A stretch of 64,000 bases of DNA from Anastatus disparis (lineage: Eukaryota > Arthropoda > Insecta > Hymenoptera > Eupelmidae): contig JAFFSR010000365.1 in assembly GCA_017163975.1 (NCBI GenBank), positions 1,178,001-1,242,000 of the forward strand. Direction: 5' to 3'. Under the pieces are notes generated by a model. It searched no databases. It had not been told where the DNA came from and was given only the letters and a program-made list of their open reading frames with translations. Position numbers and translations under genes: made by a program. Shown here piece by piece: positions 1-11,310 of the stretch. Each line of letters starts with the position of its first letter. Position 1 is the first letter of the stretch.

Positions 1-107
1 TTAAAATATATATATTTTATAATATAATTTGATATAATTAATATAATAAATTAATATAATATATATAAATATTAATTTGTATATTGAATAAAAGAAAATA
101 TGAATAA

Positions 108-656
108 AAAATTAAAGTTATTGGTGACGGTAATTGTTTATTTAGATGTTTTTCGTATTTTTTATATAAAAATGAAAATCAACATATGATTATAAGAAAA
201 CATATAATTAGAAATGTTGTTAATAATTGGAATAAATATAAACAACATATAATAGGAAATAAATATTATATGAATATAATAAATAGTGATAATTATTTTG
301 AGTATATGTCAAATAATGTTACTTTTGGAACAGAAATAGAAATTCAAAGTTTTGTAGAATTTTATAATGTATATGTTAAAAATAAAATACTAACGTTTGG
401 AAACTTTTCTGATCATTTTCAATTATCGTTAATTTTTACTGGATCATATGATGCAGGTCATTATGATATTTTAAATTATAAAAATAATAATAATAATTAT
501 AATCTTAAAAGAAAATTAAAACATGAAGAATTTAATGAAACAAATATAATCAAAAAAATAAAGACAGAAACAAAAAAAAATAAAAATGAAAATAAGCTTT
601 ATAATAAAATAAATAAAAATGAAAAATTGACAAAAAAAAATCAATTAAAAAATTAA
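108..656 (+). pseudogene. OTU-like cysteine protease of the Helentron, no start codon at its 5' end
   Basis: The first ATG is at 186, but the frame is open back to a stop at 105-107. That upstream part holds the catalytic motif GDGNCLFR (from 123), with the Asp and Cys of OTU proteases. The C-terminal catalytic His motif, GSYDAGHYDIL, is present near 442-474. After it comes a Lys/Asn-rich tail. OTU proteases remove ubiquitin; in Helentrons their role is unproven. The catalytic motif lying upstream of any ATG means either that the N-terminus is lost or that translation was fused to something further upstream. Length fits one OTU domain of about 120-150 residues. The family call is firm; activity is unlikely. 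Confidence 0.8.
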
Positions 657-721
657 ATTTAAAAAATAATATAAACAATAAAAATAATATAAATAAAAAT
701 TTAAAAAATTATTTAGGTATA

Positions 722-1695
722 ATGAGTTACGAATGTAAATATTGTAGTGCTTTATTTTGGAAAGAAGAAATAAAAAAGTTCAATTGTTGCCAACAAGAAA
801 AAATTATTTTATCGCCATTAACTAAATATAATGAAAAATTGAAATATTTATTATTACATGATAGTGTTTTTAGAAATTTAATTAGATATTATAATAATTT
901 ATTTAGTTTTGCAACTTTTAATGCAAATGTCATTCAAAACCAAGGAAAAGCTATATATAATTTAAAAATTCAAGGACAAATTTGTCATACCGCACCTAAT
1001 ACGTTAATTTCTACTAATGACATTAAACCTACACGTGGACAGTTATACATTTACGATAATACAGTAGCAATTAAAAAACGATTAAAAACTAATGAAAAAT
1101 TAACAAAGGAACATATGTTAATTTTAACAGAAATAATGAATGATAATCCCATGGCTAAGAATTACAAAAGCTTACATCAATTATCAAACATACAAAATAT
1201 TCCAAATTATAAATTGTATTTTATGCGAAAAAATGATAAACAACAACATCGTTATAATAAGCCACTAACTTCTGAATGTGGTGCTATCATAGTATCTAAT
1301 TCAGGAATTCCAGATAATTATGATCTTTGTGTATATCCGAAATTATCTTCTGAAGATGAAATTACTCATACTTATTTAAATAAATTATCTCATCACGTGG
1401 ATCCAATGGTTTTTCCTTTAATGTTTCCAGCAGGAGATTTAGGTTGGAGTATAGGATATAAAAAAAATGAAAATATTGAAAATAATGATTGTCTTACAAT
1501 ACTACAATATTATTTATATAGAATCCATTGGAGACCAAATTTAAAAAATTTCAACCCTATTTTATATTGTGGAAGATTAATACAACAATACATTATACAT
1601 GCATATGTGATGGTTGAATGTAATAGAATGAATTTTTTTAGAAATAATCAAAAACAATTACGTATAGAATGTTATCAAGGTTTATTAGATCATGT
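722..1695 (+). pseudogene. Helitron Rep, N-terminal part (Helitron_like_N region)
   Basis: The frame starts at ATG 722 with a Cys-rich finger-like start (CKYCS, then FNCC), as is usual for Helitron Rep proteins. It continues with family-typical segments: ATFNANV, GQICHTAPNTLI, RGQLYIYD, DPMVFPLMFPAGDLGW and FNPILYCGRLIQQYIIHAYV. Coding stops making sense at 1695, where a solo LTR begins. The formal ORF reads a few codons into that LTR and stops at 1723. The same protein resumes after the LTR. Taking the four-base target duplication once puts both sides in the same frame, so the gene was intact at this point when the LTR arrived. Confidence 0.85.
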
Positions 1696-4332
1696 TGTGA
1701 TGTATAAAATACATCACAAGTAATAAAATTTAAATAGATTAGTCATTAAGTATAAATATGAAATTATAACAAGCGAGCGCACTTTTTTTTATTCATAAAT
1801 GTTATGTTTTATTTTTGGTAATGTTTTTTTTAAAATGATTTTTCTTTAAGTGTAATAAAAAGACAGATGTAAAAGGAGAGTTGAGAAAACTAGAGAGGAA
1901 AACCAAAAATAAAAATAAAATAATTAATAGTTATTTACATAGGAGCGAGAAGGATAGATAGCACAAACGCAATCAGGCTCAACACAGAAGAGGAGCAGTC
2001 TGTACATTAGATATATATGTATATATATACATACAGAATAGAATAAAACGTACAAGACATGGAACCGCTGAGTTCGAGAAAGAAGAAGGGATATGTACAG
2101 ATATATAGAGATAATGTGTACACCGAGATACTTTTGCACCATAAAAGATAGTACGTTTTAGAAACGCACTACAAGGTGGCGCGCATGCACAATATTTTTG
2201 GAATATGCAAGATAAATATCGATGCGGCGCCACCTTGCGCTGTGTTTTACGATTAATGCACCAAAAAAAGTGATGCATGCATTATAAAATGTAAGGCAAT
2301 ACATATGATTTACGTAGCAGAAGGCATCATTTTTTCTAGTGAGGGCGCGCATCAAGTTTATTGAGGCAAAAGTCTCTCCGTGTATATATACCTATAGATA
2401 TATACGCATACTTAGATATTTCAACGTCGCGCCATACACATGTGGAATCGACCAAAGAGGAATAGCTACGAGTAGAAATCTTCGATAATCGATGTTTCTA
2501 CTGCGTGAAGCAACATAGCAACTTCGAATACAGTACAAATTTTACTAGAGCGATAGAGATAGAAGATCTGCGACCAAGAGTCGATTAAGCTGTCGATAGC
2601 GACTCGTAACTGAAGAGATCAAAAGAGAAACTAAGATGCGGCGAGAAAGAAGGATAGAAAATGGAGAGTAGCTAGGTGCGGGAGAGATGGACAACAGAGC
2701 GAAGGGGAATGTAATTTCCTTCTTCTTGAAAGAAGAAGATTCTTGCATAAGCCGTCAACGAGAGCGCACGTAAAAAGAAGTCTTGACTGAGCCGGCATTG
2801 GGAGCACACGTGCAGAGTTTTTTTTCTTAAACTCTTGATTTAGCAGCCTTCGAGTGCACTCGAGGATAAAGAAAAGTCTATTTTACTCGAATTGAAGAGA
2901 AGATTGGAGAAAAGAAAAGAGAGATTTGAGCAGAGAAGCCGTGAGACCGTACCATCAAGGAAAGGAAAAGAGAAGTCAACTACGGTGTATACTCCCAGAG
3001 GCGACGATTCGGCGACCGATTCTCCACTGGAGCCACCATTGTTTCGACCATACGATTTTCTCTTGCCGACCAGCTCCACGTTCTTCTTCGTGGCATTACT
3101 GAGAGGAATCTTCAGCAGGCGACCGTAAGTGGAACTCTACCAGTGGGTTAGCAAGTAAGAACTAGTAAAATTATCTTTTCTGTTGGTTTTTCCCATCATT
3201 TCTTTCAATTCTCCTTAAGAGATATAATTCTGCGTTGTTAGTAATATAAGAGTGTTTTATTGATTGCGACCGCGAACAAATTAAAATTAAAATCAGTGCG
3301 GGTTAGTGGAAATATAAAGAAAGATATAAAAAAACCGAAAATTAAGTGAAAATCATAAGAAAAGAGAACGCCACGTGTAAAGGCGCTTTATTCGGCGACG
3401 CGACGCCATTTTGTGTTGTAAATTAAATGAGAAATTCTTAATATCTGCTTTTATTAAACTTTGATTGTGAATCTGAATATTATTGAAAAAAAATAGTGAC
3501 GCGGCGGCCATTGCGAAATTGTGCGAGCGAGATAGCTATACGTTAGCTATTAAATAAAATCTAAAGTTCTCAATTATTTGATACGGAGTAGTGCGAGCGA
3601 TATTAATATTAATTCTTTAAAATTTTATTGAATTGTGAATTGTAATTTGTTAGGTTGTGCGACTGCGCGGTAAGGAAATCGAGCGACGCGTAATTTAATC
3701 TACAAATAATTATTCTTTGTACGGTGTTAACCTAAAAGGTGATTAAATCGATTGCACGTGTAGTAGAATTATAAATTCTTGATTTCCCGCACACGCGCAC
3801 AGCCTAATTATAGTCGAGCAATTAGAGCAGCGTTTTTTTTTGTAATCTATAATGAAGTTTTATTAATTGATAATATAAGAAGTTAAAATCCAAGTTAAGT
3901 AGAGAGTCAACTACTTATTTCCCCTTTCCCCTTTTCAGGACAAAGATTAATTTAAAGAGAATTAATTATATTATTTATTTTTCTTAAATGATTAGAGTTA
4001 TTTAATATCAATAGTTTTTTTTTCTTTATCATACAAATTAAAAATTAAATTGCTTTCGTATATTTAAACAGTGTGAATTTTAACTTCCTAACTTTTCTTT
4101 TTAAACTCATAAAATTATATTGAAAGTCTTTTGGACCACTCCGATCGTTATAGAACCAGCCTACAACCCGAGGTAGGCCAGTAAGTATTGACCCCCTCTG
4201 CAGTCGCTCTACCCAGCTAGCTGAGCAGGGTTCACTGGCGCTCAATTGGAAATAATTATAAATTTTGTGAACCCAGGTAAGTTCGTGGCTTCGGGGATTC
4301 ACTCGGAGGTCCGGGGAATTTGCCACGTAACA
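1696..4332. mobile_element. Solo LTR (2.64 kb) inserted in the Helitron Rep gene
   Basis: The segment begins TGTGATG and ends GTAACA, as LTRs do (TGT...ACA), and is flanked by the duplicated target ATGT (1692-1695 and 4333-4336). Removing it with one ATGT restores the Rep frame, which fixes both borders to the base. No gag or pol frame is visible inside, so it is best read as a solo LTR; a coding-free small retroelement is the alternative. The interior is mixed: a more GC-rich part (about 1860-3130) with small overlapping ORFs on both strands that I regard as chance, then AT-rich sequence with runs typical of LTRs. Its first 24 bases lie in a perfect 25-base palindrome (1695-1719). Orientation is unknown, and it does not resemble the LTR at 37522. 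Confidence 0.82.
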
Positions 4333-6245
4333 ATGTAATGAACAGTGCTTCAAATGTTTCAACAAATTTTGAAAACAAAGAAAGAATTGGAAATCTTTTT
4401 ATTTTACCCTCATCATATATTGGTAGTCCAAGATATATGCAGCAATATTATCAAGATACCATGGCAATAATGAGAACAGTAGGAAAGCCAGACTTATTTA
4501 TAACAATGACGTGTAATCCTAAATGGAAAGAATTGAAAGAAATTTTAAAAAATTTTTCAGAAGCAACAACTTCCAATGACATACCAAATATCACAGTAAG
4601 ATTATTTTATATAAAATTTAAAATGTTATTGAATGATATTATAAAAAACGAAATTTTTGGTCCTGTCATAGCTTATGTATTTTCGATTGAATTTCAAAAA
4701 AGAGGGTTACCTCACGCGCATATTATTATAACATTACATTATAATCATAAAATATTAACTCCAGAAAATATTGATAAATATATTTCAGCAGAAATACCTT
4801 CATCAGAAAATAAATATTTACAAAAATTAGTAATTAAACACATGTTACATGGACCACATACAGATAAATCACCTTGTTACGAAAACAATAAAAGTAAATG
4901 TAAAAAAAAATTTCCAAAATCATTTAATGAAAGTACAATAGTTGAAGAAAACAAATATCCACAATACAAAAGAAGAAATAATATTTTAGATAATCATCCA
5001 TATAATTTAAAACATAATAAAAAAATTATACAAGTTGATAATTCTATGGTAGTTCCTTACAACAGTTTTTTGTTAGCAAAATATAATGCTCATATCAATA
5101 CTGAACTTTGTATGTCAATACAAAGTATAAAATATATTTATGATTATATTTATAAAGGTGTAGATAAAGCTTACTGTAAAATAAAACAAGATAAAAATGA
5201 AGAAAATAATAATGATGATGTTTATGATGAAATAACTCAATACATAGATGGAAGATATTTAAGTCCAATGGAGGCTGCAAGGAGATTACAAGCATTTCCT
5301 CTATGCGGTAGAAGTCATACAATAATAAGATTAAATATCCATACAGAAAATCAACAAAAAATAATTTTTGATGAAAATAATATACTTTCAGCATTAAACA
5401 AATGCGAAACAACATTGACTGCATGGTTTAAATTGAATAAAAAAGATGATTTTGCTAAAAAAATTAAATATGTTAATATTCCACAATATTATATTTTTAA
5501 TTCTAAGACTAAATCTTGGATTAAAAGATCACAACTTAGAAAAAATATAGCCATTGGTAGATTAAATGTAGTATCACCAAAAGATAGTGAACGTTTTTAT
5601 TTTAAATTAATATTTAACAGGGTAAAAGGTCCAACATCTTTTAAAGATTTACGAACTTATGAAAATGTAACTTATAATACTTATAAAGAAACTGCTCTTG
5701 CAATGAATTTAATAGAACACGAAAAACAAATTTATTATGTTTTTGAAGAAGCATGTCAAGTTATGTTACCAGTACAATTACGTAAATTTTTTGCATGTTT
5801 TTTATTATGTGAAAATATTCAAGGTAACATTATTTGGGAAAAATATAAAAAATTTTTTATTGAAGATTTTAAAGAAAATAAAGAAAATAAAGCTTTATCC
5901 CATATTAATCAAATATTAAATTCAGAACAAATGTCATGTGAAAATTTTAGTTTACCTGAACCAAATAAAAACTATATCGAGGAAAACGAAGAAATTAATG
6001 ACGAAATTTTAATTTTTAGTAAAAAAAAATTTGATGAAATGTATAAACAATTGAATGACGATCAAAAACATATTTTTGAACAAATAATAAATAATAATCA
6101 TAAAATTTTTTTCATAGATGGACCAGGAGGTTCTGGAAAAACATTTTTATATAAAACATTAATATATTATTTTATAACAATAAAAAAAAATTCTTATCAA
6201 TGGCTTGGACACGTATTGCTTCAATTTTACTACCAAAAGGTTTAA
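4333..6245 (+). pseudogene. Helitron Rep catalytic domain and start of helicase
   Basis: This continues the Rep protein after the solo LTR; the formal ATG at 4320 lies in LTR sequence. Family motifs appear in order: LFILPSSYIGSPRYMQQYY, PDLFITMTCNPKW, the HUH metal-binding motif in FQKRGLPHAHIIITL (about 4690-4735), and the two-tyrosine motif in IYDYIYKG (about 5137-5160). The Pif1-like helicase then begins with LNDDQKHIFEQI and a Walker A motif GPGGSGKT (6120-6143). The HUH and tyrosine residues for single-strand nicking and joining are retained. The frame is lost near 6195-6200, where the helicase continues in another frame, so no full Rep/helicase can be made. Confidence 0.88.
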
Positions 6246-6880
6246 CCAGTCACCGAACTTTTAGATTACCATTAGACTTAAACAATATTGAAAGTGCATT
6301 TTTAAAATTTGATTCAGATAAGAAAAAATTAAGAGAAGCAAATGTAATTATATGGGACGAAGCATCAATGATTCCTAAAAAAGCTTTAGAAATAGTTGAC
6401 AAAACATTAAAAGATGTCTGTAATAATAATGAAATTTTTGGAGGAAAAATTATTATTTTAGGTGGAGATTTTCGTCAAATTTTACCTGTATTAAGACATG
6501 GAAATAAAAATACAATTATAGAACAAACTATACAATATTCAATCCTATGGCCCATGTTTCATATTTTTAAACTAAAAAAAAATATAAGATCTAATGATGA
6601 AAATTTTTCATCATTTTTATTAGATATCGGAGAAGGAAAAGTTGATACATTTATTATACCAGAAAAATGGAAAACTAATAATGTTTGCAATAAAATTTAT
6701 CAAAACATTAACAATAATTATAGTTTTTCGAAAAATGTTATTTTAAGTACGCATAATGAAGATGTGAATATTTTAAATAATAAAATATTGAATTTAATTA
6801 ATAATGAAACAATGACATATTTAGTATTGATTATGCAACATATAAAGGTGTTGATCAAACAGATGATAATATTCATTTAA
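6200..6880 (+). pseudogene. Helitron helicase, middle part, frameshifted
   Basis: This frame carries the next helicase motifs: the Ia-like segment RIASILLPKGLTSHRTFRLP, the Walker B segment IIWDEASM (about 6350-6373), and GGDFRQILPV (about 6461-6490). It is offset by one base from the preceding part, and it goes out of frame itself near 6822, where the next part takes over. Pif1-type helicases unwind DNA during rolling-circle transposition. All motifs expected up to this point are present, so inactivation is by indels rather than by loss of the domain. Confidence 0.85.
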
Positions 6881-7374
6881 ATTATCCAATAGAAATGTTA
6901 AATAATATAAGAGAAGGATTTCCTCCACATGAACTTAATTTAAAAATAAATGCCATAATAATGCTAATTAGAAATTTAAGTATAAAAGATGGATTATGCA
7001 ATGGAACACGATTAAAGATAACGAGATTATTTAAATACAATATAGAAGCTGAAGTAATTACAGGCGAAAATAAAGGAAATAAAGTTTTTATACCGCGTAT
7101 AACATTAAGCACAAATGAATCATCGTCTTTACCATTTATTTTATATAGAAAACAATTCCCTATTGTATTAGCTTTTGTTATAACTATAAATAAATCACAA
7201 GGTCAAAGTTTTGAAAACGTAGGAATATTCATAAAAAAACCTTTATTTTCACATGGACAATTATATGTTGCTCTTTCTAGAAGTAAAAATCCTTCTAAAA
7301 TACATATTCAAAATGAATTAGAAAATAAAAATGAATTAACCAATATAGTATGGAAAGAAGTACTAAAAAAATAA
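6823..7374 (+). pseudogene. Helitron helicase, C-terminal part, frameshifted
   Basis: The frame opens at about 6823, upstream of its first ATG (6895). It carries the last helicase motifs: a motif V-like segment INKSQGQSFENVGI (about 7189-7230) and the motif VI segment YVALSRSKN (about 7265-7291). The coding ends at 7374 at a normal position for a Pif1-like helicase. The shift at about 6822 is a single-base event relative to the preceding frame. Confidence 0.85.
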
Positions 7375-7636
7375 TTTAAAAAAAAAACTTTGATTTTTTT
7401 AATATTAAAAATATATTTATATTTCTTACATACTGATAAAACATTTATTTTTTTTAGATATAACATAATAAAACAAAAAATAAAAACATACTTTAAATTT
7501 TCTATATAATAAAATTAATTTAAAATAATAAAAAAGAAAATAAAAACAAACTTCAAATATTTTATAAAAAAAAATAATAACAAAGTTATTTAAAATATAA
7601 TTTAATTAATACTAATAATAATCGAATCATTATAAA
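7375..7636. other. AT-rich spacer, no gene seen
   Basis: Almost pure A/T sequence between the helicase and the next small ORF. It may contain the 3' end of the Helentron, but I see no convincing terminal hairpin here. Confidence 0.5.
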
Positions 7637-7759
7637 ATGAAATGGGATCCAGTTTCAAATGAATACATTGTTGTAGAAAACTTACAACATCAAGAAGAAT
7701 TAGATGATTTAAATAACCAAATAAACGAATTTGAACGGTTTCAAGAGCAGTACGAAGAA
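7637..7759 (+). pseudogene. Small polar ORF, 5' half, split by a HINE-like element
   Basis: Starts at ATG 7637 and encodes about 41 residues rich in Glu, Gln, Asn and Asp (for example QHQEELDDLNNQINEFERF), probably helical. It runs into the inserted element, where the formal ORF stops at 7807. The frame and character match the ORF resuming at about 9555, so both halves are likely one former gene of about 130 codons. It lies directly downstream of the Helentron helicase and shares its codon use. I do not recognise the protein. Confidence 0.5.
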
Positions 7760-8229
7760 AACGCTGCCAAGTGCTCTGGCGGAATGCTTTCTCATAGAGT
7801 TCTTTGAGTTTCATTAATTTTTTTATATTTATTTAAATGTGATTTTAATATTAAAAAATTGTCTAACATTAATATTTACTCATATTGTACTTTATAAATT
7901 TCGAACATAAAAGCTAGCTTTTTGCTTTTTCAACATTTATAATTTATTTTAAATCATCAAGTAATACAAAAAAATTTGTTCTATTGAAAAAATGATATAA
8001 TGTAGTAATAAAAAGAATGATGACAACAAAATTTCTAATCTTTATAAAATGCAATCATATTTATATATAAATACAGTTCATGTTTATGGCTCTATAAAAA
8101 AAACTACACTATGAATACCAATTTTCAATAGCTTCCCGTCTAGTTATACAAAAACATAGATGGTATACAAAATTTGAAGCAAATCCATCGAGTAATTTTC
8201 GAGATCTAACTGGTTAAATAAATAACATT

Positions 8230-9345
8230 CTCTTTTCAAAATTTCTTTTTCAAAATTTTAAAAATGCTCTAAAATTAAAACTACGCTATGAAAATCAATT
8301 TTTGAAAATCTCCCTCCTTTTGGCAGTCACAAATAATTTCCCTGCAATTTTTAGAACAAATCTATCGAGTACTTTACGTAGAATAAAAAAAAATAAGAAA
8401 AGAAGAATCGAAATTCTTTTTTAAATCTTTAAAATTCTCTAAAATTGCAACCACGCTAAGAAAATTAGTTTTCAAAAGCTTATTTTTTTCAGACAATAGC
8501 GAATTAATTGTAAAAAAATTTTGGAGAAAATTTATAGTATGGTTTACGCAAAATAGAAAATAAATGAAAAATAAAAATTTTTTTGAAAATTTTCAAAGTG
8601 CTCTAAAATTAAAACTGCGCTGAGAAAATTAGTTTTCCAAAGCTTGTTTTCTTCAGACAGTAGCGAATAAATTGCATACAAATTTTGGAGCAAATCTATC
8701 AAATGGTTTTCGTAAAATAGAAAAAAATTAAAAATAAAAATTTTTTAAAAAATTTTAAAAATGCTCTAAAATTAAAAGTGCGCTAAGAAAATTAGTTTAC
8801 AAAATTTTTTATACTTTTGACAGTCGAAATTAAGTTCCATACAAATTTTCGAACAAATTCTTCGAGTAGTTTACGTAAAATACAAAAAAAATGAAAAATC
8901 GAAATTTTTTTAAAATTCTTAAAATGATTCTAAAAAAATAACTACGCTAAAAAAACCAATTCTCAATAGCTTCCGCACCAGTTCATCAAAAAATTGAATT
9001 GTATGGAAAATTTGAAGTAAATCCATCGAATAGTTTTTAAGATTTTATTGGCCTAATAAATAGAAACATTTTTTTTTTTAATTTTAATATGCTCTAAAAT
9101 TAAAACTAAGCTAAGAAAATCAGTTTTTAAAAATTTATTTTATCCGGGCAATCACAAATAAATTCCATGCAAATTTTGAAGCAAATTCATTGAGTAGTAA
9201 ACAAAAAAAAAACAAAAAACGAAAAATCGAATTTTTTTTTTTTTTTTCTTAAACTTTAAAATGAAAACTACGCTAGAAGAACCAATTATCAATAGCTTCC
9301 CAGCAAGTTAGTCACAAAACTAAATTCCATGCAAAATTAGAAGCA
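8230..9345. repeat. Degenerate ~165 bp tandem repeats in HINE-like copy 1
   Basis: About seven diverged units. Each carries the sequence ATGCTCTAAAATTAAAA, then a CTACGCTAAGAAAA-like stretch, then a CAAATCTATCGAGTA-like stretch and an A/T run. Unit starts are near 8268, 8433, 8600, 8760, 8925, 9090 and 9255. The units differ enough that the array is old. The same array occupies 31990-33050 in copy 2. Confidence 0.8.
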
Positions 9346-9396
9346 AATCCATCGAGTAGTTCTCGAGATACAGTTTACTAACTGAATTCATACATC

Positions 9397-9432
<36 letters not shown>
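9397..9432. repeat. (CA)n microsatellite
   Basis: A run of CA dinucleotides with a few CATA interruptions, inside HINE-like copy 1. It is absent from copy 2, which has a gap in the corresponding position. Confidence 0.9.
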
Positions 9433-9556
9433 TACATACAGACATTTTCTGGAAACCACTTTTTTCGACTCACCGAGTTCAAATATGTACAAATTAATGA
9501 AAAAATAGAAAAAAATTTTTTTTATCGATACAATGCTTTCTCTATGAGAAAGCAAT

Positions 9557-9816
9557 ATATGGAAAATTTGAATGAAAATACAGATTTATCTAGATTAAAT
9601 AATGCAATAAATAACTATATCGGTATTGAAAATGAAAAATTTCATTTTGAAAATTGGAACAATGTAATATATTATTATAAATATATGACAAATAAAATCA
9701 TTCAATATAAGTTAGAAATACATGATCCAATAATGGAATATTATATCACAACTCATAATACAATATATTATAAATATTTATTACGTATTGCTAATATAAA
9801 TTTTTTTATATTATAA
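9557..9816 (+). pseudogene. Small polar ORF, 3' half
   Basis: The formal ORF starts at 9544 inside the HINE-like element; the sequence past its border encodes about 86 residues ending at 9816. It is rich in Asn, Tyr and Ile (for example LNNAINNYIGIENEKFHF) with no recognised domain. It is probably the continuation of the ORF that begins at 7637. No function is proposed. Confidence 0.5.
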
Positions 9817-10975
9817 AATATAATATAAAATATATTTAAGTAATAAATTAATAAAAATAATAAATATATCTTTTATAAAAACAAAAAATTAATCAAATAT
9901 ATTAAAACAGTAATTTAAAATATATTTCATACATGAAAAAGACTTAATTGCATTAAAATATATTTAAAAAAAAATAAATAAAATTTAATAAAATACTCAC
10001 TTTATAATTTTATTTATAACGTACATGAATTAGTGATCAATTGTATTAATATTATTATAATTATGATACAGGCATTAAACGTTAAATAAATCGAATAAAA
10101 TCCTATTATAACTCAAACATTTATAATTGAATTTAAATATAATAAAATGTTTAAAGGATAAATGAAAAATTATTTTATAAAACAAAAAAAAATTAAAATT
10201 CATATCATTATGTATTATATTATATTGATTTCTTTAATTAATAAATAATATTAAAAATTATTTATCAATAAATAAATAATCGATAATTTAAAAAAAAAAA
10301 CAAACATGAAAATACATTCTATTAATTTTGTAAAAATTATTTTAATATATCTTTTTTAATACTAGCAAAAAAGTCAAGGATATTAGAAAATAATATAGAT
10401 ATATATTTTATACATCCAAAAGACTTAAAAATAAAATTAAGACATATTAAAAATAAAATTAAAATAATTAATAAATAAGGAAAAATTATATTATTTAATT
10501 ATATCGTTTTATTTATGAAATATATTAATTAATAATATTATAATTATTATAATGATATTGAAATTTATTGTAAAATATATACTTTGAATAAAACTAATAT
10601 TTAAAAAAAATGAAATATATTAATTTCAAGTATATAAATTAAAGATACTAAATGTTATAAAAAAAAATAATAATAATTAATATTCAAATATAAGAAATAA
10701 TTATAAAATTTTTAATAATAATAATATTAAAAAACATAGAATTCAATAAAATATTAAATTTTAAATTTAGAATAATTATAATAAAAAAAATTTCGGTTCT
10801 ATATTATTGTAAGACATGTTACAATAATATTTAATTGAAAAATATCAAGTTATAATAATTATTCTAATAAACATACTTAAACAAAGATTTAAAAGAGATA
10901 AATATTAATTGAACAATTGTTATATAACAACAATTGTACAAATTATAAAATGATTTTAAAACTTTGTTTAAATAT
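9817..10975. other. AT-rich non-coding stretch
   Basis: Over 1 kb of almost pure A/T sequence with no ORF of note. The only structure I see is a short palindrome around 10912-10936 (ACAATTGTT ... AACAATTGT). Confidence 0.6.
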
Positions 10976-11310
10976 GTAATACTGAAGATGGAGGATGGAT
11001 TGTAAATAGAGTCTATGGTATAAGGAGGAAGGAATATAGACTCTCATGGTTGTGTAGGGCTACAGGCGAAGGTAACCATGGTTTTATTTTGAATAATTTT
11101 ATAAAAAAAGGAATAATTTTAATTAATTTTAACATGTCTTAAAATAACTTAAAATTATTATAATTGATTTTATATAATTATTAAAAATAAAACAAAAAAA
11201 AACCAACGCGCCGTAATACCATACATTTTTTATTTAATTTATATTATAAACTATTAATTGTAAGGTATTATTGACAGTACCTCTTCGGGTGGTGTGGAAA
11301 TCTGTCTGAG
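10976..11310 (+). repeat. Inverted block L (pairs with 16298-16630)
   Basis: This block is matched, in reverse orientation, by 16298-16630. Conserved segments include GAGGATGGATTGTA at the outer side, TAGGGCTACAGGCGA in the middle and CCTCTTCGGGTGGTGTGG at the inner side (11280-11297). It carries two neighbouring hairpins: AGAGTCTAT/ATAGACTCT and CATGGTT/AACCATG, the latter with an inner GTAG/CTAC stem. In the partner block these stems carry paired changes. It could be the terminal inverted repeat of a 5.6 kb non-coding element, or one of two oppositely oriented copies of a small structured element. Confidence 0.7.

Larger units (their letters stand above)
108..7374 (+). mobile_element. Degenerate OTU-carrying Helitron (Helentron-like)
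   Basis: The coding blocks run in the order OTU-like cysteine protease, Helitron Rep (HUH endonuclease), then a Pif1-like helicase, all on the plus strand and all with very AT-rich codon use. An OTU domain together with Rep and helicase is known from the Helentron/Helitron2 group of rolling-circle transposons. The unit is dead: the protease frame has no start codon, Rep is split by a solo LTR (1696-4332), and the helicase has at least two frameshifts (near 6200 and 6822). I could not define the transposon termini. AT-rich sequence lies on both sides, and the downstream small ORF (7637-9816) may or may not belong to it. Confidence 0.85.
7760..9556 (-). mobile_element. Non-autonomous HINE-like element (Helentron-derived), copy 1
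   Basis: A 1.8 kb element, shared with 31501-33209, whose borders are set by where the two copies stop matching. On the minus strand it starts at the right with GCTTTCTCATAGAG (9553 to 9540), has a tandem-repeat core, and ends at the left with the inverted copy of that 14-mer (7786-7799) followed by a small GCCA...TGGC stem-loop (7766-7780). Inverted subterminal repeats, a repeat core and a stem-loop at one end match the described layout of HINE/DINE-1-like elements, which are mobilised by Helentrons; one candidate donor lies just upstream. It has no coding capacity. It splits a small ORF with at most one or two bases of flanking ambiguity and no clear target duplication. Confidence 0.7.

Noticed and set aside
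1979..3128. Overlapping small ORFs in the solo LTR (for example 1979-2278, 2840-3079, 2892-3128)
   Set aside because: They overlap on both strands, have no domains and lie inside an LTR.
8230..9345. CRISPR array
   Set aside because: The units are ~165 bp, diverged throughout, without alternation of identical repeats and unique spacers; the sequence is eukaryotic.
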